Assembly (NCBI GenBank): GCA_003134965.1
Contig: PLDA01000006.1
Location: 248,001 to 312,000 of the forward strand
Reading direction: 5' to 3'
Origin: Vulcanimicrobium winogradskyi
GTDB lineage: Bacteria; Vulcanimicrobiota; Vulcanimicrobiia; Vulcanimicrobiales; Vulcanimicrobiaceae
Length of the DNA stretch: 64,000 nucleotides
Of the stretch, positions 43,816-51,466 are shown in pieces (position 1 is the stretch's first letter; the number at the start of each line of letters is the position of its first letter). Below the pieces are notes generated by a model. It was given only the letters and a program-made list of their open reading frames with translations, had not been told where the DNA came from and ran no database searches. The position numbers and the translations under genes are program-made.

Positions 43816-44474
43816 TGGCGCAGGTGATCGACGCGCAGGGCAAGGTCGTGCGCGAACAAGAGACGCCCGCTGCGTTCAGCGGTTCGACCGACGGTAAGGC
43901 CAACGCGATCTATCGCGCGGTCTTCCGCGAGCTGGCCAACCCGCGCGCCGGTACCGCTTCGACGAAGAAGCGCGACGAAGTGCGCGGCGGCGGCCGCAAG
44001 CCGTGGCGCCAGAAGGGGACCGGTCGCGCCCGCCAGGGTTCGATCCGTTCGCCGCAGTGGGCGCACGGCGGTGTGGTCTTCGGACCGCAGCCGCGCTCGT
44101 ACGTCTCGAGCCTCAACAAGAAGGAACGCCGCGCCGCAATGCGCGCCGCGCTTTCGGACAAGTACCAGAGCGGCGGCGTGACCGTCCTCGACACGACGAA
44201 GTTCGACGTGTCGAAGACGAAGGGGCTCGCCACGCTGCTGTTCGGTTCGCCGAAGGCCGCGAAGGACGGGGCGCGCACGCTGGTCGTGTTCGCGACGGAC
44301 GAGCTGGCGACGGTCGGCGCGTCGCTGCGCCGCACGGGCCGCAATCTCGAGCGTGTGACGGTGACCCACACCGGTGAGCTCGACGTGAAGGACGTGGTCG
44401 GCTACGGCCGGCTCGTGATCACCACCGCCGCGCACGAAGCCCTGTCGGCGAAATTCTCCGGAGAGAACAAGTAA
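43815..44474 (+). CDS. rplD: Ribosomal protein uL4
   Basis: 219 residues. The exit-tunnel loop reads GGGRKPWRQKGTGRARQGSIRSPQW, as in the family, followed by GGVVFGPQPRSY. In E. coli uL4 also represses the S10 operon at the leader; whether the leader hairpin upstream of rplC serves this here is unknown. It overlaps rplC and rplW by one base at each end (TAATG), so the three are coupled. Length is normal. Confidence 0.97.
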   Translation: MAQVIDAQGKVVREQETPAAFSGSTDGKANAIYRAVFRELANPRAGTASTKKRDEVRGGGRKPWRQKGTGRARQGSIRSPQWAHGGVVFGPQPRSYVSSLNKKERRAAMRAALSDKYQSGGVTVLDTTKFDVSKTKGLATLLFGSPKAAKDGARTLVVFATDELATVGASLRRTGRNLERVTVTHTGELDVKDVVGYGRLVITTAAHEALSAKFSGENK

Positions 44475-44782
44475 TGGAAGCCCGCGATATCATCATTGCG
44501 CCGCTGATCTCCGAGAAGTCGATGGCGGGCACGGTCGCGCAGCAGTACACCTTCGAGGTGAACCCGCATGCGACGAAGACGCAGATCAAGTCCGCGGTCG
44601 CCGAGATCTTCGGCGTGACCGTGCTCAAGATCAACACCATCAAGATCGGCGGGAAGAAGAAGAACTTCGCGCGCCGCGGCAAGCGCTCCAGCGGGCTGCA
44701 GTCCGACTGGAAAAAAGCCATCGTCACCATCGCTCCGGGGCAAAAGATCGCTCTCGGCGGCGTGAACTACTTCGAGCAATAA
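44474..44782 (+). CDS. rplW: Ribosomal protein uL23
   Basis: 102 residues starting MEARDIIIAPLISEKS, with YTFEVNPHATKTQIKSAVAEIFGVTVLKINT, the conserved half that docks at the polypeptide exit and binds trigger factor and SRP. The Lys-rich loop GGKKKNFARRGKRS contacts 23S rRNA. Its start overlaps the rplD stop by one base, and rplB follows one base later. Confidence 0.96.
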   Translation: MEARDIIIAPLISEKSMAGTVAQQYTFEVNPHATKTQIKSAVAEIFGVTVLKINTIKIGGKKKNFARRGKRSSGLQSDWKKAIVTIAPGQKIALGGVNYFEQ

Positions 44783-44783
44783 G

Positions 44784-45611
44784 ATGGCTGTTAAAAAGTA
44801 TAAACCGACCAGCGCTGCCCGCCGCTTCATCACGACCGCCGACTTCAGCGAGATCACGAAGAAGGATCCCGAGAGATCGCTGATCGAGGTTCGCAAGAAG
44901 CACTCGGGCCGCAACAACAACGGCCATATCACGACGCGCCACAAAGGCGGCGGCTACCGCAAGCAGTACCGCATCGTCGACTTCAAGCGCTCCAAGGACG
45001 GGATCCCGGCCAAGGTGGCAGCGATCGAGTACGACCCGAACCGCACCGCACGGCTCGCGCTGCTGCACTATCGCGACGGCGAGAAGCGCTACATCCTCGC
45101 GCCCGCGCTGCTCAAGGTCGGTGATTCGGTCGAGTCAGGCCCGGCCGCGGACATCAAGACCGGCAACGCGCTTCCGCTCAGCAACATCCCGCTCGGCACG
45201 GTGATCCACAACATCGAGCTGCAGCCTGGACAAGGCGGGAAGCTCGTCCGCTCGGCCGGCGGTGCCGCGCAGCTGATGGCAAAGGAAGGCGACTACGCGC
45301 AGGTGCGCATGCCGTCGGGCGAGGTGCGTCGCATCCTGGTCGTCTGCCGCGCCACGATCGGCCAGCTCGGCAATCTCGACCACGAGAACGAGATCATCGG
45401 CAAGGCCGGCCGCCAGCGCCACCTCGGGAAGCGCCCGTCGGTGCGCGGTATCGCGATGAACCCCGTCGATCACCCGCACGGCGGCGGCGAGGCACGCTCG
45501 ACCTCGGGTCGTCCACCGACGACGCCTTGGGGCCAGATGACGATGGGCAAGAAGACGCGCCGCAACAAGCGCACCACCAAGATGATCGTTCGGAAACGGA
45601 AGAGCAAGTAG
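44784..45611 (+). CDS. rplB: Ribosomal protein uL2
   Basis: 275 residues. Conserved parts are KKHSGRNNNGHITTRHKGGG, IEYDPNRTARLALLHY and the C-terminal RGIAMNPVDHPHGGGEARS, whose His lies near the peptidyl transferase centre. It ends in a basic RRNKRTTKMIVRKRKSK. It is essential for 50S activity and subunit association, with normal length and position. Confidence 0.97.
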   Translation: MAVKKYKPTSAARRFITTADFSEITKKDPERSLIEVRKKHSGRNNNGHITTRHKGGGYRKQYRIVDFKRSKDGIPAKVAAIEYDPNRTARLALLHYRDGEKRYILAPALLKVGDSVESGPAADIKTGNALPLSNIPLGTVIHNIELQPGQGGKLVRSAGGAAQLMAKEGDYAQVRMPSGEVRRILVVCRATIGQLGNLDHENEIIGKAGRQRHLGKRPSVRGIAMNPVDHPHGGGEARSTSGRPPTTPWGQMTMGKKTRRNKRTTKMIVRKRKSK

Positions 45612-45612
45612 C

Positions 45613-45888
45613 ATGGGGCGTTCACTGAAGAAAGGTCCGTTCGTCGCGGACCATCTCATGACCAAAGTCGAGAAGATGAACTCGACGCGCGAGAAACGCG
45701 TCATCAAGACGTGGTCGCGCGCTTCGACGATCATTCCGGCGATGGTCGGTCATACGATCTCCGTGCACAACGGCCGGACGCACATCCCGGTGTTCATTAC
45801 CGAGAACATGGTCGGCCACAAGCTCGGCGAGTTCTCTCCCACGCGCACGTTCAAAGGGCACGCGGGCGACAAGGCTAAGGTGTCATGA
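45613..45888 (+). CDS. rpsS: Ribosomal protein uS19
   Basis: 91 residues: MGRSLKKGPFVADHLMTKV, then TWSRASTIIPAMVGHTISVHNG and GEFSPTRTFKGHAGDK, all family hallmarks. It forms a complex with uS13 in the 30S head. Its stop overlaps the rplV start by four bases (ATGA), which implies coupling. Confidence 0.97.
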   Translation: MGRSLKKGPFVADHLMTKVEKMNSTREKRVIKTWSRASTIIPAMVGHTISVHNGRTHIPVFITENMVGHKLGEFSPTRTFKGHAGDKAKVS

Positions 45889-46406
45889 GCACCGCCGTCA
45901 CCGAACGCACCGAAGCCGTCGCGCACCTGAAGTTCGCCCGGATGGGCCCGCGCAAGCTGCGCCGAGTCGCCGACGCGATCCGCGGCAAGACCGTGCGCGA
46001 AGCGCTGGTCCTGCTCCAGTTCGCCGGGGTGTTCGCCTCCGAACCGCTCGCGAAGCTCCTCAAGAGCGCGGTCGCGAACGCGGAGAACAACCACGACATG
46101 AGCTCGGACGGGCTCTTCATCACGCGGATCACCGTCGACGGCGGTCCGGGCGGCGGGTTCACGAAGCGGCTCGATCCGCGCGCGCAAGGCCGCGCGGCGT
46201 TCAAGCGCAAGCGCCTCTCGCACGTCACGATCGCGGTCGGGTCGCAGCCTCCGAAGAAGCAGCCGAAGCAGCGTTCGGGCGCGGCGATCAGTTTGAAAAC
46301 ACGCGCGCAGCGTCAGGCGCAGGTCGCGGGCAAGAAGAAGGCCGCGTCGCCGAAGCCGGCGACGACGCGCCGCAAGAAGACTGCCGCCGCGGGCGCGGGG
46401 GCGTAA
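45885..46406 (+). CDS. rplV: Ribosomal protein uL22 with extended basic C-terminus
   Basis: 173 residues, against about 110 in most bacteria. The canonical core is ARMGPRKLRRVADAIRGKTVREALVLLQF, followed by the tunnel hairpin GGPGGGFTKRLDPRAQGRAAFKRKRLSHVTI. The last 55 residues are a Lys/Ala/Pro-rich tail (KKQPKQRSGAAIS, GKKKAASPKPATTRRKK) likely to be disordered and rRNA-binding. The neighbouring uS3 also has a long tail. Confidence 0.95.
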   Translation: MSTAVTERTEAVAHLKFARMGPRKLRRVADAIRGKTVREALVLLQFAGVFASEPLAKLLKSAVANAENNHDMSSDGLFITRITVDGGPGGGFTKRLDPRAQGRAAFKRKRLSHVTIAVGSQPPKKQPKQRSGAAISLKTRAQRQAQVAGKKKAASPKPATTRRKKTAAAGAGA

Positions 46407-46413
46407 GGACACC

Positions 46414-47664
46414 ATGGGACAGAAGATTCACCCGGTTGGCCTGCGGCTCGGCATCACCCGCACGTGGGACAGCCGCTGGTTCGAGAAAAAGAACTACGTC
46501 GCGTGGCTGCACGAAGACGTCGCGATCCGGAAGTATTTCGGGCGCATGACGCGTGCGGCGGCGATCTCGCGCGTCGAGATCGAGCGGCGGGCCAACCAGG
46601 CGCGCATCATCATCAACACCGGCAAGCCCGGCATCATCATCGGCAAGCGCGGCGTCGGCATCGACGAGATCCGGCGTAACCTCGAGACGCTGACCGGCAA
46701 GCAAGTCCAGGTGAACGTCGTCGAGATCAAGACGATCGAGCTGGACGCGCGTCTCGTCGGCCAAAACATCGTGGATCAGCTCGAGAAGCGCATCGCGTTC
46801 CGACGTGCGATGAAGCAGGCGATCATGCGCACGATGAAGGCCGGCGCGCGCGGCGTCAAGGTCCAGGTTTCGGGCCGTCTCGGCGGCGCCGAGATCGCCC
46901 GCACCGAGCGCAACCACGACGGCAAGGTGCCACTGCACACGCTGCGCGCCGATATCGACTACGCGCACGTCGAGGCGTTCACCACCTTCGGCCGCATCGG
47001 CGTGAAAGTGTGGATCTACAAGGGCGAAGTGCTCCCCGAAGGCCCGCGCGGCGAACGCGACGGTCCCGGCGGGGCCGGACGTTCGGGCGATGGCGCTCGC
47101 TTCCGCGACAACCGGCGCGGGACGCGCGGCGGTCGCGGTCGCGGCGGTGCCGCCGGCGGCGAGGGACGCGGCGAAGGCCGTGCTCCGCGTCCGGCGGGCA
47201 GCGCAGCGGTGACCGACACTCCGGTGACCGATGCTCCAGTGACCGATGCTTCGGTGAGCGACGCTACGGTGAGCGACGCTGCGGTGATCGACGCTCCGGC
47301 GTCCGACGCTCCGGCGATCGACACGAGCGACGCGCTCCGCACCGCGCAGACCGAAGGACCCTCGCTGCAGTCGGTCATCGACGGCGGCGCAGCAGCCGAG
47401 CATCACCACACGGCGCCGCACGCAGGCGCGGTGACGCACGAACCGGACGCCGAGCACGGCGCGGGCGTGACGACCGAGACCTCGCAGCCCAACCCCGAAT
47501 CACAGCACACCACCGACGCACAGGAGCGTCCGGGCGCGCCCTCAACGGCGCCGACCGCGACGCATCCGGAACCGGCGCCGGCCCTTCGACAAGCTCAGGA
47601 TGACACTGCCCAAGCTGAGGATGACACGGCACCCCAGCTCGACACCACCAACGAGGGCCAGTAA
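46414..47664 (+). CDS. rpsC: Ribosomal protein uS3 with about 200-residue low-complexity C-terminal tail
   Basis: 416 residues; a usual uS3 has 210-230. The N-terminal part is canonical: MGQKIHPVGLRLGITRTWDSRW, the KH motif IIINTGKPGIIIGKRGVGIDEIRR, and the C-domain GRLGGAEIARTERNHDGKVPLHTLRADIDYA. After residue 215 comes an Arg/Gly-rich stretch. Eight 5-residue VTDAP-like repeats follow, then a His/Glu/Thr-rich acidic region and finally the peptide LRQAQDD encoded by a dispersed DNA repeat. The acidic tail is unusual for an rRNA-binding protein near the mRNA entry tunnel. Confidence 0.95.
   Translation: MGQKIHPVGLRLGITRTWDSRWFEKKNYVAWLHEDVAIRKYFGRMTRAAAISRVEIERRANQARIIINTGKPGIIIGKRGVGIDEIRRNLETLTGKQVQVNVVEIKTIELDARLVGQNIVDQLEKRIAFRRAMKQAIMRTMKAGARGVKVQVSGRLGGAEIARTERNHDGKVPLHTLRADIDYAHVEAFTTFGRIGVKVWIYKGEVLPEGPRGERDGPGGAGRSGDGARFRDNRRGTRGGRGRGGAAGGEGRGEGRAPRPAGSAAVTDTPVTDAPVTDASVSDATVSDAAVIDAPASDAPAIDTSDALRTAQTEGPSLQSVIDGGAAAEHHHTAPHAGAVTHEPDAEHGAGVTTETSQPNPESQHTTDAQERPGAPSTAPTATHPEPAPALRQAQDDTAQAEDDTAPQLDTTNEGQ
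47209..47328 (+). repeat. 15-bp tandem coding repeat in rpsC (8 units)
   Basis: Units of the form GTGACCGATGCTCCG start every 15 bases from 47209 and encode V-T/S/I-D-A/T-P/S/A. They vary mainly at the second and fifth codons. The period is a multiple of three, so copy-number change keeps the frame. Confidence 0.88.
47582..47605 (+). repeat. Dispersed 24-base repeat, copy 3 (in frame inside rpsC)
   Basis: CTTCGACAAGCTCAGGATGA is read in frame as LRQAQDD near the uS3 C-terminus. A degenerate partial copy (CAAGCTGAGGATGACAC) follows at 47611-47627, encoding QAEDD. Confidence 0.9.
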
Positions 47665-47667
47665 GCG

Positions 47668-48099
47668 ATGCTCACTCCGAAGAGAGTAAAGTGGCGCCGT
47701 CAGCACCGCGGCCGCATGCGCGGCAAAGCGCTGGTCGGCAACACCCTGACGTTCGGCGAGTACGGCCTGCAGGCGCTCGAGCCGGTGTGGATGACCAACC
47801 GGCAGATCGAGGCTGCGCGTATCGCAATGACGCGTCACATCAAGCGCGGCGGCAAGGTCTGGATCAAGATCTTCCCCGACAAGTCGGTGACGAAGAAACC
47901 GGCCGAGGTTCGCATGGGTTCCGGTAAGGGCAATCCCGAGTTCTGGGTGGCCGTGATCCGTCCGGGCCGCGTGCTGTTCGAGCTCGCCGGCGTGGACGAG
48001 AAGACGGCGCGTGAAGCGCTTCGGCTCGCGGCCCAGAAGCTGCCGATTTCGACGAAGATCGTGACCCGCACCGAACAGGAAGCGGAGGTCGCGATCTGA
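47668..48099 (+). CDS. rplP: Ribosomal protein uL16
   Basis: 143 residues, the normal size: MLTPKRVKWRRQHRGRMRGKA, then FGEYGLQALEPVWMTNRQIEAARIAMTR and MGSGKGNPEFWVAVIRPGRVLFE. It binds near the A-site tRNA elbow on the 50S subunit. It begins three bases after rpsC ends and overlaps the rpmC ATG by one base. Confidence 0.97.
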   Translation: MLTPKRVKWRRQHRGRMRGKALVGNTLTFGEYGLQALEPVWMTNRQIEAARIAMTRHIKRGGKVWIKIFPDKSVTKKPAEVRMGSGKGNPEFWVAVIRPGRVLFELAGVDEKTAREALRLAAQKLPISTKIVTRTEQEAEVAI

Positions 48100-48353
48100 T
48101 GAAGCGCAACGACCTGCGCAGCCTGCGCGAACTGCCCCTGGCGGAGCTCGAGCAGCGTGCCCGCGAGACGAAGGAAGAGCTCTTCAACCTTCGCTTCTCG
48201 CTGCGCACCGGGCATCTGAGCGATTTCTCCCGCGTGAAGCTCGTCCGCCGCACGTACGCCCAGATTCAGACCGCGATCTCCGAGAAGACCCTTCGACAAG
48301 CTCAGGATGACATGAGAAACACTCAGGACAAGGCGCGTCATGGAGCAGCCTAA
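48099..48353 (+). CDS. rpmC: Ribosomal protein uL29 extended by a dispersed repeat
   Basis: 84 residues. The canonical helix-loop-helix (ELPLAELEQRARETKEELFNLRF, then VKLVRRTYAQIQTAISEK) ends near residue 63. The extra 21 residues begin with LRQAQDDM, encoded by repeat copy 4, and run 14 bases into the following rpsQ start. The original stop was probably lost when the repeat was inserted. uL29 lies at the exit tunnel beside uL23. Confidence 0.94.
   Translation: MKRNDLRSLRELPLAELEQRARETKEELFNLRFSLRTGHLSDFSRVKLVRRTYAQIQTAISEKTLRQAQDDMRNTQDKARHGAA
48289..48312 (+). repeat. Dispersed 24-base repeat, copy 4 (in frame inside rpmC)
   Basis: CTTCGACAAGCTCAGGATGA, identical to copy 3 over the core and read in the same frame as LRQAQDD. 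It sits exactly at the junction between the conserved uL29 fold and its extra C-terminal residues. Confidence 0.9.
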
Positions 48354-48633
48354 TACCGTGGGAACCGCCGAAGTGGCGCAACGCGACAACCGGCGTCGCA
48401 TCAAACAGGGCCGCGTCAAGAGCGACAAGATGGATAAGACCATCGTCGTCGTGACCGAGACGCGCGTGCCGCACCCCGTCTACAAGAAGGTCGTCCGCCG
48501 TTCGACGCGCTTCAAGGCGCACGACGAGCAGAACGAGGCCAAGTCGGGGGATTTGGTGCGCATCCAAGAGTGCCGCCCGATGTCACGCGACAAGCGCTGG
48601 CGTCTGGTCGAGATCCTCGAGCGAGCGAAGTAA
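48340..48633 (+). CDS. rpsQ: Ribosomal protein uS17
   Basis: 97 residues. An N-terminal extension of about 18 residues precedes RRRIKQGRVKSDKMDKTIVVVTETRVPHP. Then come the OB-fold strands YKKVVRRSTRFKAHDEQ and GDLVRIQECRPMSRDKRWRL. It binds the 5' domain of 16S rRNA. Its ATG lies inside the extended end of rpmC. A start a few codons later cannot be excluded. Confidence 0.95.
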   Translation: MEQPNTVGTAEVAQRDNRRRIKQGRVKSDKMDKTIVVVTETRVPHPVYKKVVRRSTRFKAHDEQNEAKSGDLVRIQECRPMSRDKRWRLVEILERAK

Positions 48634-49010
48634 TGATCCAGCAAGAGACACGGCTCAAGGTGGCCGACAACTCAGGCGCGCGCGAGCTGCTGTGCATCCA
48701 CGTCAGCGGCGGTTCGCGTCATGCGTACGCGCACGTCGGGGACATTATCGTCGGCACGGTCAAGAGCGCGATCCCGGGCGCCGCGGTCAAGAAGGGCCAG
48801 GTCGTCAAGGCGGTCGTCGTTCGCACCAGCGCGCCGTTCCGCCGGCCCGACGGCTCGGTGATCAAGTTCGACGAGAACGCCTGCGTGATCATCAAAGGCG
48901 ACAAGGACAACTTCGACCCGCGCGGGACGCGCGTGTTCGGACCCGTCTGCCGCGAGCTCCGCGACCGCGGTTTCCTGAAGATCGCCAGCCTCGCGCCGGA
49001 GGTGCTCTAG
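48633..49010 (+). CDS. rplN: Ribosomal protein uL14
   Basis: 125 residues from the ATG overlapping the rpsQ stop (TAATG): MIQQETRLKVADNSGARELLCIHVSGG. AVKKGQVVKAVVVRT and FDENACVIIKGDKDNFDPRGTRVFGPVCRELRD are conserved. It sits at the intersubunit face, near the bL19 and RsfS binding sites. Length and position are normal. Confidence 0.97.
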   Translation: MIQQETRLKVADNSGARELLCIHVSGGSRHAYAHVGDIIVGTVKSAIPGAAVKKGQVVKAVVVRTSAPFRRPDGSVIKFDENACVIIKGDKDNFDPRGTRVFGPVCRELRDRGFLKIASLAPEVL

Positions 49011-49011
49011 C

Positions 49012-49377
49012 ATGGGCAGTCCGGTGAACCGGCAGAGCCTCTCGAAGCAGAAGATCGTCAAGGGCGACACCGTCGTCCTGCGGCGCGGCAAAGAGAAAGG
49101 CAAGCGCGGGATCGTCAAGCACGTATGGCCGAAGGACGGCTGCGCGACGGTCGAGGGTCTCAACGTCGTCAAGCGCCACACGAAGCCCGGCGCGACCGGC
49201 GTGCAAGCCGGCGGCATCCTCGAAAAGGAAATGCCGATCCCGCTCTCCGCGCTGATGGTGATCGATCCGAAGACGGATCGTCCGACTCGCGTGCGCCGTA
49301 TCCGTCAGTCCGACGGCACCTCGGTGCGCGTCGCGAAATCCGGCGAGCAGCTGCTCGTCCCCGTGAAGGGCCGCTAG
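49012..49377 (+). CDS. rplX: Ribosomal protein uL24
   Basis: 121 residues with the KOW motif in KIVKGDTVVLRRGKEKGKRGIVKHVWPKDG and the conserved EGLNVVKRHTKP. GGILEKEMPIPLSALMVIDPKTDRPTRVR also matches. It initiates 50S assembly near the exit tunnel. The N-terminus (MGSPVNRQSLSKQ) is slightly longer than usual. Confidence 0.96.
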   Translation: MGSPVNRQSLSKQKIVKGDTVVLRRGKEKGKRGIVKHVWPKDGCATVEGLNVVKRHTKPGATGVQAGGILEKEMPIPLSALMVIDPKTDRPTRVRRIRQSDGTSVRVAKSGEQLLVPVKGR

Positions 49378-49379
49378 TC

Positions 49380-49952
49380 ATGGTAGGAAGATTGAAAGAA
49401 AAGTACACCAACGAGGTCCGAGGGAAGCTGCAGGAGCGGTTCAGCTACAAGAACCCGATGCAGATCCCGAAGCTCGAGAAGGTCGTCATCAACATGTCGG
49501 TCACCGAGGCGATCCAGACCTCGAAGGCGCTCGACAAGGCAGTCGACGAGATGACGACGATCAGCGGCCAGAAGCCGGTGATCACCAAGGCCAAGAAGTC
49601 GATCGCGGCGTTCAAGCTGCGTGAGGGCATGAACATCGGTGCCAAGGTGACGCTGCGCGGCGACCGCATGTACACGTTCCTCGACAAGCTCTTCAACATC
49701 GTGCTGCCGCGTATCCGCGACTTCCGCGGGTTGAACCGCAAGTCGTTCGACGGCCGCGGCAACTATAACCTCGGTCTGCGCGAGCAGCTCGTGTTTCCGG
49801 AGATCGATTTCGACAAGGTCGAGAAGGCGCGTGGAATGGACATCGTCATCGTGACGACGGCCAAGAACGACGAAGAAGCGACCGAGTTCCTCACCCAGAT
49901 GGGCTTGCCGCTGCAGAAGCCGGCCGGTACCCAAACCGCAGGGGCGCGATAA
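49380..49952 (+). CDS. rplE: Ribosomal protein uL5
   Basis: 190 residues from MVGRLKEKYTNEVRGKLQERF, with KVVINMSVTEAIQ, TISGQKPVITKAKKSIAAFKLREGMNIGAKVTLRG and DFRGLNRKSFDGRGNYNLGLREQLVFPEIDFDK. It binds 5S rRNA and the P-site tRNA region. It ends in a short Ala/Gly-rich tail. The stop overlaps rpsN by one base. Confidence 0.97.
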   Translation: MVGRLKEKYTNEVRGKLQERFSYKNPMQIPKLEKVVINMSVTEAIQTSKALDKAVDEMTTISGQKPVITKAKKSIAAFKLREGMNIGAKVTLRGDRMYTFLDKLFNIVLPRIRDFRGLNRKSFDGRGNYNLGLREQLVFPEIDFDKVEKARGMDIVIVTTAKNDEEATEFLTQMGLPLQKPAGTQTAGAR

Positions 49953-50137
49953 TGGCCAAGACCTCGCTGATCGAGAAGTCGAAGCGCACGCCGAAGTTCA
50001 GCGTGCGCGCGCACAACCGTTGCAAAGTCTGCGGGCGCCCCCGCGCGTACTACCGCAAGTTCGGCATGTGCCGGATCTGCTTCCGGGAGAACGCGCATCT
50101 CGGTTTCATCCCCGGCATCACGAAGGCCAGCTGGTAA
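49952..50137 (+). CDS. rpsN: Ribosomal protein uS14, zinc-binding (type Z)
   Basis: 61 residues, the short form. Four cysteines at 24, 27, 40 and 43 (CKVC and CRIC) form a zinc ribbon, followed by FRENAHLGFIPGITKASW. This is the zinc-dependent C+ paralogue found in many non-proteobacterial lineages. Some genomes keep a zinc-free copy elsewhere for zinc starvation; none is in this window. Confidence 0.97.
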   Translation: MAKTSLIEKSKRTPKFSVRAHNRCKVCGRPRAYYRKFGMCRICFRENAHLGFIPGITKASW

Positions 50138-50141
50138 GATC

Positions 50142-50546
50142 ATGGGAGTAATCACCGATCCGATCGCGGACCTGCTCACGCGCATCCGCAACGCGAACAA
50201 CGTGAACCATAAGACCGTGGACATCCCGGCCTCGAGGATGAAGAAGGCTGTCGCGCAGATCCTGCTCGACGAAGGCTTCATCACCGGCCTCGAAGAGCTG
50301 AAGGCGGAGGGCCCGCAAGGCACGCTCCGCATCACGCTCAAGTACGGCCCTGAGAAGGAGAAGGTCATCACCGGCCTCCGCCGGATCAGCCGTCCCGGTC
50401 TTCGCGTCTACACCTCGAAGACGGAGATCCCGCGCGTCCTCGGCGGGCTGGGTCTCGTCATCATGTCGACCTCGAAGGGCATCATGTCGGGCAAGCGCGC
50501 TAAGCGCGAAGGCTTCGGCGGTGAAGTCCTCGCGTACGTCTGGTAA
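50142..50546 (+). CDS. rpsH: Ribosomal protein uS8
   Basis: 134 residues: MGVITDPIADLLTRIRNANNV, then KTVDIPASRMKKAVAQILLDEGFI and RISRPGLRVYTSKTEIPRVLGGLGLVIMSTSKGIMS. It binds the central 16S domain and in E. coli represses the spc operon. Length is normal, and it lies between rpsN and rplF with gaps of 4-6 bases. Confidence 0.97.
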   Translation: MGVITDPIADLLTRIRNANNVNHKTVDIPASRMKKAVAQILLDEGFITGLEELKAEGPQGTLRITLKYGPEKEKVITGLRRISRPGLRVYTSKTEIPRVLGGLGLVIMSTSKGIMSGKRAKREGFGGEVLAYVW

Positions 50547-50552
50547 TCGATC

Positions 50553-51101
50553 ATGTCACGAATTGGTAAGCTTCCGGTCGCGGTTCCGTCGGGCGTCGAC
50601 GTGACGCTCAAAGACTCGATCGTGTTCGTCAATGGCCCCAAGGGTGCGCTGCAGCAGCACATCCTGCCGGTCATCGAAGTGACGATCGACGGCGGTCAGG
50701 TCGTCGTCGCGCGCAAGAGCGACGACAAGCCCGGGCGTTCGGCGCACGGCCTCACGCGCACGCTCGTCGCAAACATGATCGACGGGGTCACGAAGGGCTT
50801 TCGCAAGTCGCTCGAGCTCCAGGGTGTCGGCTTCCGCGTCAACAAGGCCGGGAACGACCTGAACTTCTCGCTGGGGTATTCGCACCCGGTCTCGTACGCC
50901 GCGCCGGACGGGATCGCGTTCACCGTCGAGGGGACGAACCGCGTGCACGTCGAGGGGATCGACAAGCAGCGCGTCGGCCAGGTCGCAGCGGAGATCCGCG
51001 GCCTCCGGCCCCCCGAGCCGTACAAGGGCAAAGGCATTCGCTATTCGGGCGAAATCGTCCGCAAGAAGCTCGGTAAAGCGGGCAAGGCAGGGAAGAAATA
51101 A
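50553..51101 (+). CDS. rplF: Ribosomal protein uL6
   Basis: 182 residues: MSRIGKLPVAVPSGVDV, KGFRKSLELQGVGFRVNKAG and LGYSHPVSYAAPDGI, ending in RPPEPYKGKGIRYSGEIVRKKLGK. It is located near the sarcin-ricin loop and the factor-binding site. The Lys/Gly-rich end is typical. It overlaps rplR by one base. Confidence 0.97.
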   Translation: MSRIGKLPVAVPSGVDVTLKDSIVFVNGPKGALQQHILPVIEVTIDGGQVVVARKSDDKPGRSAHGLTRTLVANMIDGVTKGFRKSLELQGVGFRVNKAGNDLNFSLGYSHPVSYAAPDGIAFTVEGTNRVHVEGIDKQRVGQVAAEIRGLRPPEPYKGKGIRYSGEIVRKKLGKAGKAGKK

Positions 51102-51463
51102 TGCCCGTCTCACGCAACGCGCAGCGCCTCAAGCGCCACACGCGTCTTCGCAAGAAGGTCGTCGGCACGGAATCTCGCCCGCGCCTGCAGATCTTCCGCA
51201 GCCTGCACCACACCTACGCGTTCGTCGTCGACGATACGAAGGGCCACACGCTCGTCGCCGCATCGACGCGCGAGGGCTCCGTCGCCGACGGCCTCGGCTC
51301 GCGCACGAACGTCGAGGCCGCGCAGAAGATCGGTTCGACGATCGCCCAGCGCGCGAAGGCCGCCGGGATCGACGCCGTGGTCTTCGACACGTCCGGTCAC
51401 AAGTATCACGGTCGCGTCGCAGCGCTCGCTCAGGCAGCGCGCGAAGCCGGTTTGGAGTTCTAG
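51101..51463 (+). CDS. rplR: Ribosomal protein uL18
   Basis: 120 residues: MPVSRNAQRLKRHTRLRKKV, then SRPRLQIFRSLHHTYAFVVDD and the C-terminal FDTSGHKYHGRVAALAQAAREAGLEF. It binds 5S rRNA with uL5. Length is normal, and it is separated from rpsE by three bases. Confidence 0.97.
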   Translation: MPVSRNAQRLKRHTRLRKKVVGTESRPRLQIFRSLHHTYAFVVDDTKGHTLVAASTREGSVADGLGSRTNVEAAQKIGSTIAQRAKAAGIDAVVFDTSGHKYHGRVAALAQAAREAGLEF

Positions 51464-51466
51464 CGC

